Assembly: GCF_013113715.1 (NCBI RefSeq)
Contig: NZ_CP053344.1
Span: 1,054,001-1,118,000, forward strand
Reading direction: 5' to 3'
Length of the DNA: 64,000 nt
Origin: Herbiconiux sp. SALV-R1
GTDB taxonomy: Bacteria; Actinomycetota; Actinomycetes; Actinomycetales; Microbacteriaceae
The translations under genes were made by a program, and so were the position numbers. Shown in pieces: positions 31,930 through 40,588 of this stretch. The notes under the pieces were generated by a model, which was not told the origin of the DNA, made no database searches, and was given only the letters and a program-made list of their open reading frames with translations. Numbering within the stretch: the stretch's first letter is position 1; each line of letters opens with the position of its first letter.

Positions 31930-33150
31930 ATGATCCGCCGGCCGGGCATCAAAGACGTCGCCGCGAGCGCCGGCGTCAGCATCAAGACCGTCTCGCGCGT
32001 GGTCAACGCCGAGGAGTCGGTGCACCCGGAGACCCGGGCCCGCGTGCTGCACGCCATCCAGGCTCTCGGCTACGTGCCGAACACCGCGGCGCGCTCCCTC
32101 AAGTCGGGAACGGGCGGCGCCATCGGCGTCGTCATCGACTCGCTCGCCGACCCCTTCTTCGCCGCTTTGGTGAGCGCCATCGAGAGCCGCGCCCTCGAGG
32201 AGGGACTCAACGTGCTCGTCGCGTCGTCGACTCTCGACGCCGACCGCGAGCGCGAGCTGCTGCTCAGCTTCGTCGCGGGCCACCAGGTCGCGGGCGTCAT
32301 CTTCGCGCCCGTCGCATCCGAGCATCCGTACCTCGACCCCTACCGCACCGTCACGCCCGTCGTGGCCGTCGACCGGTCGCGGGTGGGCTTCGACAGCGTC
32401 GTGGTCGACGACCGCGGCGCCTCCGCGCTGGCCATCCAGCAGCTGGTCGACCTGGGGCACGAGCGCATCGCCTTCTTCGACCGCGACGAGCGCTTCTCCA
32501 CCATCCACCGCCGCATGAGCGGCTACCTCGACGTGCTGCGCGAGACCGGCATCCCCTTCGACCCCGAGCTCGTGTCGTCGACCGTCGACGGCCACCTCGA
32601 CTACCAGAGCGAGACCGACCGGCTGCTCGCTCTCGAGCGCCCCGCCACAGCGTTCTTCGCCTCGAACGCGAAGGCGGCCATCGGGCTCACGGCCGCGCTG
32701 CACCACAGTCACCGCGCCGCCGAGACGGCGATGATCGCCTTCGGCGACTTCTCCTTCGCCGACGTGCTGCGGCCCGGCGTGAGCTGCATCGACCAAGACC
32801 CGTTCCTCATCGGCAACGCGGCGATCGAGCGGCTCCTGGCCCTCCGCGAGGCGGCCTCGAACGAGCCCCGCGAGTGGATCGTGCCGACCGCCCTCCTGCA
32901 GCGCGGCTCCGGCGAGATCGCGGCCCCGGTCGCGGGCCGGGCCACCGCCGCCGCGACCGCCGAGGCCGCCGCGACCGCCGCGACCGCACCGGATGCTGCA
33001 CGAGCGTCGGCCTCCGACGTCGCGTCGACAGGGGCGCCGGTGTCGGTGATGCGGCAATCCCGCACCGCAGCTGCCGGAGCCCAGGCCGCCCGCGCATCCG
33101 TTCCCGCTCCCGCCCCCGCACTCATCACCACCGCTGGAGGAGAAGCCTGA
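31930..33150 (+). CDS. LacI-family transcriptional regulator (polyol/sugar operon repressor)
   Basis: A 406-residue regulator. The HTH is IKDVAASAGVSIKTVSRVVN, followed by RVLHAIQALGYVPNTAARSL and an effector domain with GVVIDSLADPFFAALVSAIE, VVVDDRGASALAIQQLVDLG and IAFGDFSFADVLRPGVSCID. About 75 extra Ala/Ser/Pro-rich residues follow the normal end and have no family counterpart. The ATG was chosen by the GAGGTGATC upstream and the standard start of the HTH. It is the first gene of the LacI-manA-ABC transporter operon; its stop overlaps the next start. It probably represses its own promoter via the two GACAACGTTGTC-type sites, relieved by the imported sugar. Confidence 0.9.
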   Translation: MIRRPGIKDVAASAGVSIKTVSRVVNAEESVHPETRARVLHAIQALGYVPNTAARSLKSGTGGAIGVVIDSLADPFFAALVSAIESRALEEGLNVLVASSTLDADRERELLLSFVAGHQVAGVIFAPVASEHPYLDPYRTVTPVVAVDRSRVGFDSVVVDDRGASALAIQQLVDLGHERIAFFDRDERFSTIHRRMSGYLDVLRETGIPFDPELVSSTVDGHLDYQSETDRLLALERPATAFFASNAKAAIGLTAALHHSHRAAETAMIAFGDFSFADVLRPGVSCIDQDPFLIGNAAIERLLALREAASNEPREWIVPTALLQRGSGEIAAPVAGRATAAATAEAAATAATAPDAARASASDVASTGAPVSVMRQSRTAAAGAQAARASVPAPAPALITTAGGEA

Positions 33151-34202
33151 TGAACCCCACCCCGCTCGCCCCCAACCTGATCGACCACTTCTACCTCGGT
33201 GGCGGCCGCATCGCGGCCCTCCGTGGCATCGAGCAGACCTCCGAGCGTCAGCCCGAGGAGTGGCTCGCCGCCACCGTCTCGCGCGCCGGCGCCGGCGATG
33301 TGGGGCTCGCCCGCACCGCCGACGGCGAGCTGCTGCGCGACCTCGTCGCCGCCGACCCGGCCGCCTGGGTGGGAGAGCAGCACGCCGCGGCGTCGAGCGC
33401 GAGCGACACCGGCATCCTGGTGAAGCTCCTCGACGCCGGCCAGCGCCTTCCCGTGCACGTGCACCCCGACCGTGGGTTCGCCGCGAGCCACCTCGACTGC
33501 CCGTACGGCAAGACCGAGGCCTGGTTCGTGCTCGAGGCCGACGCCGGCGCCGCCGTGCACGTGGGCTGGAAGCAAGCCGTCGACCGCGACGAGCTCGACC
33601 GCCGCCGAGACGCGCAGGACTCCGAGTGGATGCTCGCCCACATGAACCGCATCGAGGTCGAGCGGGGCATGGGCGTGCTGGTTCCCGCGGGCACCGTGCA
33701 CGCCATCGACGGCGGCATCTTCGTCGCCGAGGTGCAGGAGCCCACCGATTTCTCGATCGTGCTGGAGTGGTCGATCACCACCTCCACCCGCGAGGAGTCG
33801 CACCTCGACCTCGGCTTCGACACCGTGATGCCCGCCGTGTCGGTCGACCGGCTCGACGAGGTCGCGCTCGCCGCGCTCATCACGCGCAACGACCTCTCGG
33901 CCCGCGGCGCCTCCGCGCGCAGCCTGCTGTCGGCCGAGGCCGACCCCTACTTCAGGCTCTTCCAGGCGGCTCCGGATGCGGGGGAGGAGACCCCGGTTCC
34001 CCCCGGTTTCGCGGTCGCCCTGGTGCTCGAGGGATCGGGATCGCTGGCCGCCGACTCGGGCGCCGAGATCGAGTACGGCTCGGGACAGGTGTTCGCCGTC
34101 CCCGCCGCCTTCGGGCCGTGGCGCGTGCGAGGCGACGGCAGCATCCTCGTGGCCGAGCCCGGCGCGGGCTGGCCCACCACACTCACCGGCGGCATCCGAT
34201 GA
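33150..34202 (+). CDS. Mannose-6-phosphate isomerase-like (class I) cupin enzyme
   Basis: A 350-residue type I phosphomannose isomerase-like protein. The metal site is visible as VHVHPDRGF, KTEAWFVLEA (Glu) and VPAGTVHAIDGGIFVAEVQ (His), with the distal cupin half carrying ALVLEGSGSLAA. It would interconvert phosphorylated aldose and ketose, classically mannose 6-P and fructose 6-P. The start overlaps the LacI stop as TGATG, with GGAGGAGA upstream. Its location between the regulator and the transporter suggests it acts on the imported substrate's phosphate, possibly not mannose. Confidence 0.85.
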   Translation: MNPTPLAPNLIDHFYLGGGRIAALRGIEQTSERQPEEWLAATVSRAGAGDVGLARTADGELLRDLVAADPAAWVGEQHAAASSASDTGILVKLLDAGQRLPVHVHPDRGFAASHLDCPYGKTEAWFVLEADAGAAVHVGWKQAVDRDELDRRRDAQDSEWMLAHMNRIEVERGMGVLVPAGTVHAIDGGIFVAEVQEPTDFSIVLEWSITTSTREESHLDLGFDTVMPAVSVDRLDEVALAALITRNDLSARGASARSLLSAEADPYFRLFQAAPDAGEETPVPPGFAVALVLEGSGSLAADSGAEIEYGSGQVFAVPAAFGPWRVRGDGSILVAEPGAGWPTTLTGGIR

Positions 34203-34276
34203 CGCCACCGGTCACCCCCACCACCGAACACCCAGCTCAGGCCGAGGACGGCCAGGAAGGAAGGGAAGCACGATGA
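34199..34276 (+). CDS. Possible small coupling ORF (25 codons)
   Basis: ATG overlaps the isomerase stop (ATGA), and its own TGA overlaps the ATPase ATG, again as ATGA. The peptide (TPPVTPTTEHPAQAEDGQEG, then REAR) is not recognised. It might only carry ribosomes across the 70-nt gap; the AAGGAAGG inside it is the ATPase ribosome-binding site. Confidence 0.25.
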   Translation: MTPPVTPTTEHPAQAEDGQEGREAR

Positions 34277-35031
34277 CCACACCCGTGCTCGAGGCCCGCG
34301 GGCTCTCACGCCAGTTCGGCCATGTCCGTGCGCTCGACGACGCCGACTTCGTCGCCTACCCCGGCGAGGTCACCGCACTCATCGGAGACAACGGCGCCGG
34401 AAAGTCGACCCTCGTCAAGGCCCTGTCGGGCAACCTCGCCGTCGACTCGGGAGAGATCCTGTTCGAGGGCAAGAAGGTCGAGATCACCTCGCCCACCCAG
34501 TCGAGCGCGATGGGGATGGAGACGGTCTACCAAGACCTCGCCCTCGCCCCGCACCTCGACCCCGTGCAGAACATGTACCTCGGCCGCGAGATCATGCGTT
34601 CGGGGATCGGCGGAGCCTTCGGCTTCATGGACAAGAAGGCGATGGCGCTCGACTCGCGTCGCGCCTTCGACGAGCTCGGCGCTACCGTGCGCTCGCTCAC
34701 CAGCCCCGTCGGGTCGATGTCGGGTGGTCAGCGCCAGGCGATCGCCATCGCCCGTGCGGTGCACTGGGCCAAGAAGCTCGTCTTCCTCGACGAGCCCACG
34801 GCCGCCCTGGGCGTCCGCCAGACCAAGAACGTGCTGGAGACCATCCGGCGGGTGCGCGACCAGGGCATCGCCGTCGTGTTCATCAGCCACTCGATGCCCC
34901 ACGTCATCGAGGTCTCCGACCGCGTGCAGGTGCTGCGGCTCGGACACCGCGTGGCGAACATCGACACCAAGACCACCAACATGGAAGAGCTCGTCGGGCT
35001 GATGACCGGCGCGACCACGAGGAACGTGTGA
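34273..35031 (+). CDS. Sugar/polyol ABC importer, ATP-binding protein (single-NBD, FrcA-like)
   Basis: A 252-residue ATPase with Walker A GDNGAGKST near residue 40, Q-loop (TVYQDLAL), signature MSGGQRQAIAIARA, Walker B KLVFLDEPTAALG and H-loop VFISHSM. It belongs to the carbohydrate CUT2 group but has a single nucleotide-binding domain, as in fructose (FrcA) systems, rather than the duplicated RbsA form, so it should act as a homodimer with the permease. AAGGAAGGGAAGC precedes the ATG; the stop overlaps the permease ATG. Confidence 0.92.
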   Translation: MTTPVLEARGLSRQFGHVRALDDADFVAYPGEVTALIGDNGAGKSTLVKALSGNLAVDSGEILFEGKKVEITSPTQSSAMGMETVYQDLALAPHLDPVQNMYLGREIMRSGIGGAFGFMDKKAMALDSRRAFDELGATVRSLTSPVGSMSGGQRQAIAIARAVHWAKKLVFLDEPTAALGVRQTKNVLETIRRVRDQGIAVVFISHSMPHVIEVSDRVQVLRLGHRVANIDTKTTNMEELVGLMTGATTRNV

Positions 35032-36146
35032 TGAGCGACGACATCAAGCAGAAAGACATCAAGAAAGCCGAGTTCGGCCCGGAGTACGGTGCCGAGACCA
35101 CCTCGATCATGGCGGCCGAGGAGCGGGAGACGCCGATCAAGCGCATCCTCAAGGCGCAGTCGTTCCAGATCTTCCTGGTGCTGATCGTCATCGTGATCAT
35201 CTTCAGCATCCTCGCCCCCGACACCTTCGCCCAGTTCTCGAACCTGCGGCTCGTGGTGCAGAACGCCTCGATCCTCGCGGTGCTCGGCGTCGGCATGACG
35301 TTCATCATCATCACCTCGGGCATCGACCTCTCGGTCGGCTCGGTGCTGGTGTTCTCGGGCGTCGTCTCGGCGATGGTGATGAGGGCGATGGGCGGAGACG
35401 ACTGGGGAACGGCCACGGTCGGCATCATCGTCTCGATCGTGGTGGGCCTGCTCTGGGGAACGCTCAACGGCTTCCTCATCGCGAAGGCCAAGGTGCCGCC
35501 GCTCATCGTGACCCTCGGTAGCCTCGGCATGGCACTCGGTCTCGCGCAGATCCTCACCGGCGGTGTCGACATCCGTCAGGTGCCCTCCGTGCTCACCACG
35601 AGCATCGGCTACGGCAACGTGTTCGGGGCCGTGCCGATCATCTCGGTGATCGCCCTGGTGGTCGTGGTCATCGGAGCGGTCGTGCTGCACAAGACCAAGT
35701 TCGGCCTCTACACCTACGCCGTGGGCTCCAGCGAGGAAGCCGCACGCCGGGTCGGTGTGAAGGTCGACCGTCACCTCATCAAGGTCTACGCGCTCTCGGG
35801 CGGTCTCGCGGGTCTCGCGGGCATCCTGTCGCTCTCGCAGTTCAGCACCACCGCCATCGCCGGCCAGTCGCAGACGAACCTCAACGTCATCGCCGCGGTC
35901 GTCATCGGTGGAACGTCGCTGTTCGGCGGCTACGGCGGCATCTTCGGAACCGTCGTCGGCCTCTTCATCCCCGCCGTGCTGCAGAACGGCTTCGTCATCA
36001 CCGGGGTTCAGCCGTTCTGGCAGCAGGTCGCTGTCGGTGCCGTGCTGATCATCGCGGTGTACATCGACCAGGTTCGCCGTGCCGCCGGTGCACGCGGCGG
36101 ATCGTCAAGCCTCTGGCGACATCTCTTCGCCAGCAGGAAGCAGTAG
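35031..36146 (+). CDS. Sugar/polyol ABC importer, permease (RbsC/FrcB family)
   Basis: A 371-residue integral membrane protein. A 40-residue charged N-terminus rich in Lys/Asp/Glu is followed by 9-10 predicted hydrophobic segments beginning at FQIFLVLIVIVIIFSILAP. The BPD_transp_2 signature GIDLSVGSVLVFSGVVSAM is present, as is the conserved late motif NVIAAVVIGGTSLFGGYGGI. The ATG overlaps the ATPase stop (TGATG); a GTG one codon earlier is less likely. It forms the membrane channel of the CUT2-type importer. Confidence 0.92.
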   Translation: MSDDIKQKDIKKAEFGPEYGAETTSIMAAEERETPIKRILKAQSFQIFLVLIVIVIIFSILAPDTFAQFSNLRLVVQNASILAVLGVGMTFIIITSGIDLSVGSVLVFSGVVSAMVMRAMGGDDWGTATVGIIVSIVVGLLWGTLNGFLIAKAKVPPLIVTLGSLGMALGLAQILTGGVDIRQVPSVLTTSIGYGNVFGAVPIISVIALVVVVIGAVVLHKTKFGLYTYAVGSSEEAARRVGVKVDRHLIKVYALSGGLAGLAGILSLSQFSTTAIAGQSQTNLNVIAAVVIGGTSLFGGYGGIFGTVVGLFIPAVLQNGFVITGVQPFWQQVAVGAVLIIAVYIDQVRRAAGARGGSSSLWRHLFASRKQ

Positions 36147-36203
36147 GAAACCCTGCACCGACCCACCTGAAGCACCATCACCAGAAAAGAGAATGGAATC
36201 ACA

Positions 36204-37199
36204 ATGATGTGGAAGAAGACAGCACTCACCGGTCTCGCGCTCGCGGGCACGGCGGCGCTTTTCCTGACCGGCTGCTCGAGCTCGGGCAGCACCGACAGCA
36301 CCTCGGCGGCCGGTGGCGGCGACGGAGACTACAAGATCTCCTTCGTGCAGGGCGTCGCGGGTGACGAGTTCTACATCTCGATGCAATGCGGTATCGAGGC
36401 AGCGGCCAAGGAGGCCGGCGCCACGGTCACCACGCAGGGCCCCGAGAAGTTCGACCCGACCCTCCAGAAGCCGCTGATCGACTCGGTCGTGGCCTCCAAG
36501 CCCGACGCGCTGCTCGTGGCACCCACCGACGTCTCGGCCATGCAGGCCCCCCTGCAGGCAGCAGCCGACGCCGGCATCAAGGTCGTGCTCGTCGACACCA
36601 CCGTCGAAGACCCCTCCTTCGCGGTGTCGGCGATCGCCTCCGACAACAAGGGCGGCGGAGCCGCGGCGTTCGACGCCATCAAGGAAGCACACCCCGACGG
36701 CGGCAAGGTGCTCGTCGTCTCGATCGACCCGGGCATCTCCACCTCGGATGCTCGTGCCGAAGGCTTCCAGGAGGCCGTCGAGGCCGACAGTGACTTCGAG
36801 TTCCTCGGCATCCAGTACAGCCACAACGAGCCGGCCACCGCTGCCGAGATCGTGACCGCTGCGCTGCAGAAGGACCCCGACATCGTCGGCATCTTCGCCG
36901 CGAACCTGTTCGCCGCCGAGGGCACCGCCACCGGCGTGCAGCAGGCCGGCAAGCAGGGTGACGTGACCGTGGTCGGCTTCGACGCCGGCCCCGCGCAGGT
37001 CGAGCAGCTGAAGAACGGCGTCGTGCAGGCGCTCGTGGCCCAGGAGCCCGCCACCATCGGCAAGGACGGCGTCGAGCAGGCCATCGCCGCGCTGAAGGGC
37101 GAGTCGACCGAGAAGGAGATCCAGACCGGCTTCACCGTCATCACCCAGGACAACCTGGACGGCGAGGGCGCCGACGCGGTGTACCAGAGCAAGTGCTGA
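36204..37199 (+). CDS. Sugar/polyol ABC importer, substrate-binding lipoprotein
   Basis: A 331-residue type I periplasmic-binding-fold protein. The lipoprotein signal ends in lipobox LTGC with lipidated Cys24, followed by a Ser/Gly/Thr linker. The mature domain has YKISFVQGVAGDEFYISMQC, DALLVAPTDVSAMQAPLQAA, DAGIKVVLVDTTVEDP, GIFAANLFAAEGTA and VVGFDAGPAQVEQLKNG, as in ribose, xylose, allose and tetritol/pentitol binders. It is anchored outside the membrane and delivers the ligand to the permease. A terminator follows the stop, so it closes the LacI-manA-ABC operon. The ligand is not determinable from sequence alone. Confidence 0.92.
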   Translation: MMWKKTALTGLALAGTAALFLTGCSSSGSTDSTSAAGGGDGDYKISFVQGVAGDEFYISMQCGIEAAAKEAGATVTTQGPEKFDPTLQKPLIDSVVASKPDALLVAPTDVSAMQAPLQAAADAGIKVVLVDTTVEDPSFAVSAIASDNKGGGAAAFDAIKEAHPDGGKVLVVSIDPGISTSDARAEGFQEAVEADSDFEFLGIQYSHNEPATAAEIVTAALQKDPDIVGIFAANLFAAEGTATGVQQAGKQGDVTVVGFDAGPAQVEQLKNGVVQALVAQEPATIGKDGVEQAIAALKGESTEKEIQTGFTVITQDNLDGEGADAVYQSKC

Positions 37200-37216
37200 G
37201 CTAGTTCAGACGGGAC

Positions 37217-37247
37217 GGGCCCGGTCGCTTCGGCGGCCGGGCCCTTT
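37217..37247 (+). terminator. Rho-independent-type terminator of the transporter operon
   Basis: GGGCCCGG and CCGGGCCC arms enclose a further CGC-TTCG-GCG stem with a stable tetraloop, followed by TTTCGTGT. Confidence 0.85.
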
Positions 37248-37264
37248 CGTGTGAGTGCCGGAGC

Positions 37265-38086
37265 TCAGGGGGTAAGGGTGCGGAGGAGGCGCGTGACCTC
37301 GGTGGCGACGGCGGCGCGTGCCGGGGCGAAGTACTTGCGGGGGTCGACAAGCGCGGGGTCGGCGTCGAGGGCCTCGCGCACGGCGCGGGTGAAGACGCCG
37401 TTGATGTGCGTCGAGATGTTGATCTTGCGCATCCCGTTCTCGATGGCGGTGACGATGTCGTCGTCGCTCACCCCGCTCGACCCGTGCAGCACGAGCGGCA
37501 CCGGAACGGCGGCCGCGAGCTCGGCGATGAGGCCGAAGTCGAGCGAGGCGCTCCGCGAGGTCATCGCGTGCGAGCTCCCCACCGCCACCGCCAGCCCGTC
37601 GACCCCCGTGGCCGCCACGAACGCCACCGCCTCGGCCGGGTCGGTGCGCACGCCGGGCGTGTGCGCCCCGCCCTTGCCGCCGATCGCGCCGAGCTCGGCC
37701 TCGACCCAGACCCCGCGCTCCTGTGCGTGCCGGGCGACGGCCGCGGTGCGCTCGACGTTCTCGGAGTAGGGGAGCGTCGCCGCGTCGAACATCACCGAGG
37801 TGGCGCCGAGCGACACCGCCTCGCGCACGAGCGCCTCGTCTTCGGCGTGGTCGAGGTGCACGCCGACATCGACGGATGCTGCTGCCGCGATCTCGAGACT
37901 CCCCCGCGTGATCGGGGCCAGGGCGCCGTGGTACTTCGCTGCATTCTCGGAGATCTGCAGCACGACAGGCCGGCCCGCGGCCTCCGCGCCGCTCACGATG
38001 GCCTCGGCGTGCTCGAGCTGGATCACGTTGAACGCCAGGACGGCGCGTTCGCGGTCGAGGATGTCACCGGTGGAGACGAGGGTCAT
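37265..38086 (-). CDS. Class II ketose-1,6-bisphosphate/tagatose-bisphosphate-type aldolase (FbaA/GatY family)
   Basis: A 273-residue zinc-dependent aldolase. Visible are AFNVIQLEHAEAIV, the metal-site VGVHLDHAEDEALV, WVEAELGAIGGKGG, VAVGSSHAMTS, LVLHGSSGVSDDDI and the phosphate-binding KINISTHING. It cleaves a ketose 1-phosphate or 1,6-bisphosphate to DHAP plus an aldehyde. AAGGGAA precedes the ATG, which overlaps the stop of the DeoR gene (ATGA), so it is transcribed with its regulator. It is divergent from an FGGY kinase gene, the probable preceding step. Confidence 0.87.
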   Translation of the reverse strand: MTLVSTGDILDRERAVLAFNVIQLEHAEAIVSGAEAAGRPVVLQISENAAKYHGALAPITRGSLEIAAAASVDVGVHLDHAEDEALVREAVSLGATSVMFDAATLPYSENVERTAAVARHAQERGVWVEAELGAIGGKGGAHTPGVRTDPAEAVAFVAATGVDGLAVAVGSSHAMTSRSASLDFGLIAELAAAVPVPLVLHGSSGVSDDDIVTAIENGMRKINISTHINGVFTRAVREALDADPALVDPRKYFAPARAAVATEVTRLLRTLTP

Positions 38087-38907
38087 GCGGGGGTTCCCTT
38101 CGGGGGTGTGGTGGATCGGTCGCCGGGGTGCTCCCCGGCCAGAATGAGCTCGGGTCCGTCGTCGGCGACCCTGCCCGCCGTCTCGGCGTCGAGCCTGGCG
38201 TCGGTGACGACGGTGTCGAAGCGGTCGAGCGTGGCGAAGCGGCTGAGCGACGGGCTGTCGAACTTCGAGGCGAGAACGGCGAGGATGCGGTGGCCGGCAG
38301 CGTCGAGCATCCGCTCTTTCACCGATGCTTCGTCGGGAAGGGTCGTGAAGGCGCCGCGGCCCGGGGTGACGCCGTTGGCGCCCAGCACGGCGGCGTCGAC
38401 CTGCAGCTCGGCGAGCCGTTGCTCGGTCGCGGCGCCGACCACCGCCTGGGTGACGGCGCGCAGGCGGCCCGGGAGAAGCAGCGCGGTGAGCCGCGGGTGC
38501 CGGGTCAGCAGCATCGCGATGGGCAGGCTCGTGGTGACGACGAGCAGGGCTCCGGTGTCGCGGCGGGCCGCGAGCGATCGCGCCACCTCGAGGGTCATCG
38601 TGCCCGAGTCGAGGAGGATCGAGCCCTCCGCGGGCAGCAGCTCGGCGACGGCCTCGGCGACGGCGCGGCGCTCCTCGGCCTCGGCGAGACCGCGGAGCGA
38701 GAGCGGGCTCTCGAAGGGCGCGCGCTCGGCGAGCACCGCACCGCCGTGCCGGCGACGCAGCAGGCCGCGCCGCTCGAGGGCGCCGAGGTCGCGGCGCACG
38801 GTCTCGGGGGCGACCTCGAGCAGCTCGCCGAGCTGCTGCACGGTGACCTCGCCGCCTTGGCGCCGGGCGGCGTCGAGGATGGCGGCGTGACGCTCCGCTG
38901 GGTACAT
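38083..38907 (-). CDS. DeoR/GlpR-family transcriptional regulator
   Basis: A 274-residue regulator. The N-terminal HTH_DeoR is RHAAILDAARRQGGEVTVQQ, then LGELLEVAPETVRRDLGALE with the RRRHGGAV wing. The sugar-phosphate-sensing DeoRC domain contains LDSGTMTLEVARSLA, ALLLPGRLR and ASKFDSPSLSRFA. These proteins are repressors released by phosphorylated sugars. The ATG at MYPAERHA was chosen as the usual DeoR start. It is divergent from the FGGY kinase gene across 148 bp containing a TATGAT -10 box (38992-38997), and coupled to the aldolase gene. Confidence 0.92.
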   Translation of the reverse strand: MYPAERHAAILDAARRQGGEVTVQQLGELLEVAPETVRRDLGALERRGLLRRRHGGAVLAERAPFESPLSLRGLAEAEERRAVAEAVAELLPAEGSILLDSGTMTLEVARSLAARRDTGALLVVTTSLPIAMLLTRHPRLTALLLPGRLRAVTQAVVGAATEQRLAELQVDAAVLGANGVTPGRGAFTTLPDEASVKERMLDAAGHRILAVLASKFDSPSLSRFATLDRFDTVVTDARLDAETAGRVADDGPELILAGEHPGDRSTTPPKGTPA

Positions 38908-39055
38908 CGTGATTCCGCCGATCCGGTCGAGATGGCTCGAGTCTAGCCGAACGTGACCGAAATCTAGCCCCAGAATGTGGATTTGAGTTGATATGATCGT
39001 CGAAACGAGCGCAATCGGGCAATCCGCGCGACGCTCCATCGATCGGAGGATCGCC

Positions 39056-40588
39056 ATGTCCGCATCCGGCGCCCGCTATCTGCTCGGCATCGACGTCGGC
39101 CAGACCGCCGTCAAGGCCGTCGTGCACGACGAGTCGCTGCGCCCGATCGGTGTCGGGCGGCGATCGAGCCCGGTCGACCGCGAGGTGCCGCGCTTCGCCG
39201 AGCGCTCGCAAGACGCGCTCTGGGCGGCGGCGGCCGAGGCCATCGCCGAGGCGATCGCCGTCTCGGGCGTCGACCCGGCCGGCATCGCGGCCATCGGCAT
39301 CACGGGCCACGGCGACGGCCTGCACCTCGTGACCGCCGAAGGCGCGCCGGTCGGGCCCGCCATCACCGCCATGGACTCCCGCGCCCACCTCGAGGCCGCC
39401 GAGCTCGCCGCAGACGGCGAGCGGATGCGCGTGGTGCTCGGCCGCTCCGGCCAGGAGCCGACGCCCGGTGCGGCGGGCAACCTCCTGCGCTGGCTGCTGA
39501 AGCACGACCCCCAGCGCGTGCAGAGCGCCGGGGCGATGCTGTTCTGCAAAGACGTCATCAGGCTGCGGCTCACCGGCGTGATCGCCACCGACTACTCCGA
39601 CGCGACGGCGTCGTTCCTCGACACGGATGCTGCGGCGTGGAGCGCCGAGGTGGTCGAGGCGTACGGGCTCCCCGAGTCGCTGATGCGGCTGCTGCCGCCG
39701 CTTCACGCGAGCGGCGACGTCGTGGGTGAGGTGCTGCCGGAGGCAGCTGCGGCGACCGGTCTGGCGGCGGGCACCCCGGTGATCGCGGGGTTGCACGACG
39801 TGCAGGCCGCGGCGATCGGTATGGGCGCGCTGGCGCCGGGGCGGCTCGCGCTGGTCGCGGGGTCGTTCAGCACCAACGGGGTGACGACGACGCGCGGCGA
39901 CGTCGACCCGCGGTGGCAGTCGAGGCTGTCGATCACCCCCGAGCTGCGCATCGCGATGTCGACCTCGGCCACCGCCTCTCCCGCTCTCAACTGGGTGCTG
40001 CGGTTGCTCGGCGTCGCCGACGACGCCGCCCGCGACCGGCTCTTCGCCGAGGCGGCTGCGCTCGACCCCGAGGAGCAGGTGCCGCTCGTGCTGCCCTTCC
40101 TCGTGGACTCGCCGCTCGGCGCCGACAGCTCGGCCGCACTCGCGGGTGTGCGCGCCTGGCACACGCCGGCGCACGTGCTGCGGGGTGCACTCGAGGGCAT
40201 CGCGCTCATGCACGTCTGGCACACGCGGGCGCTCGGCGAGCGGTTCGACTGGGATCAGCCCGTCGTGCTCGGCGGAGGCATCGCCCGCGCCCCGCTCTAC
40301 GTGCAGCTCGTTGCGAACGCGCTGCGGTCGCCGGTCGTCGTGGTGCAGAACGAGGAGGCCGGGGCCTTCGGCGCGGCCGCGGTGGCGGGGACAGCCGTGG
40401 GGGTGTTCGAGTCGGTGGCCGCCGCACAGGAACTGGTGGAGCGCTCACAACCGGTGCTGCCGACGGCGGAGTCGGAAGCGTACTGGGCGGGCGTCATCCG
40501 CTCGTTCGACGAGGCGACGGCGGCTCTGGGGCCGTGGTGGGGGTCGCGGGCGGCAGCGGCGGCCGCGGGCGCGGGGATCGCGCGATGA
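39056..40588 (+). CDS. FGGY-family carbohydrate kinase (erythritol/xylulose-kinase-like)
   Basis: A 510-residue FGGY kinase. ATP phosphate-1 motif LLGIDVGQTAVKAVVHD is at residues 9-25, then GITGHGDGLHLV, AITAMDSRAHLEA, the catalytic Asp region IAGLHDVQAAAIGMGALA, and the adenosine motif VVLGGGIARAPLYVQLVANA. It is close in pattern to EryA/LyxK-type kinases of four- and five-carbon polyols and ketoses. GGAGG lies 8 nt before the ATG. It is coupled by ATGA to the DeoR-PfkB genes downstream and divergent from the DeoR/class II aldolase pair. Substrate choice among tetritols, pentuloses and similar compounds is unresolved. Confidence 0.87.
   Translation: MSASGARYLLGIDVGQTAVKAVVHDESLRPIGVGRRSSPVDREVPRFAERSQDALWAAAAEAIAEAIAVSGVDPAGIAAIGITGHGDGLHLVTAEGAPVGPAITAMDSRAHLEAAELAADGERMRVVLGRSGQEPTPGAAGNLLRWLLKHDPQRVQSAGAMLFCKDVIRLRLTGVIATDYSDATASFLDTDAAAWSAEVVEAYGLPESLMRLLPPLHASGDVVGEVLPEAAAATGLAAGTPVIAGLHDVQAAAIGMGALAPGRLALVAGSFSTNGVTTTRGDVDPRWQSRLSITPELRIAMSTSATASPALNWVLRLLGVADDAARDRLFAEAAALDPEEQVPLVLPFLVDSPLGADSSAALAGVRAWHTPAHVLRGALEGIALMHVWHTRALGERFDWDQPVVLGGGIARAPLYVQLVANALRSPVVVVQNEEAGAFGAAAVAGTAVGVFESVAAAQELVERSQPVLPTAESEAYWAGVIRSFDEATAALGPWWGSRAAAAAAGAGIAR

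Noticed and set aside
37265-40222. 985-codon open frame on the minus strand
   Set aside because: Only its last 273 codons encode the aldolase; the rest lies opposite the FGGY kinase gene and across the DeoR gene and reads as Arg-rich shadow sequence.
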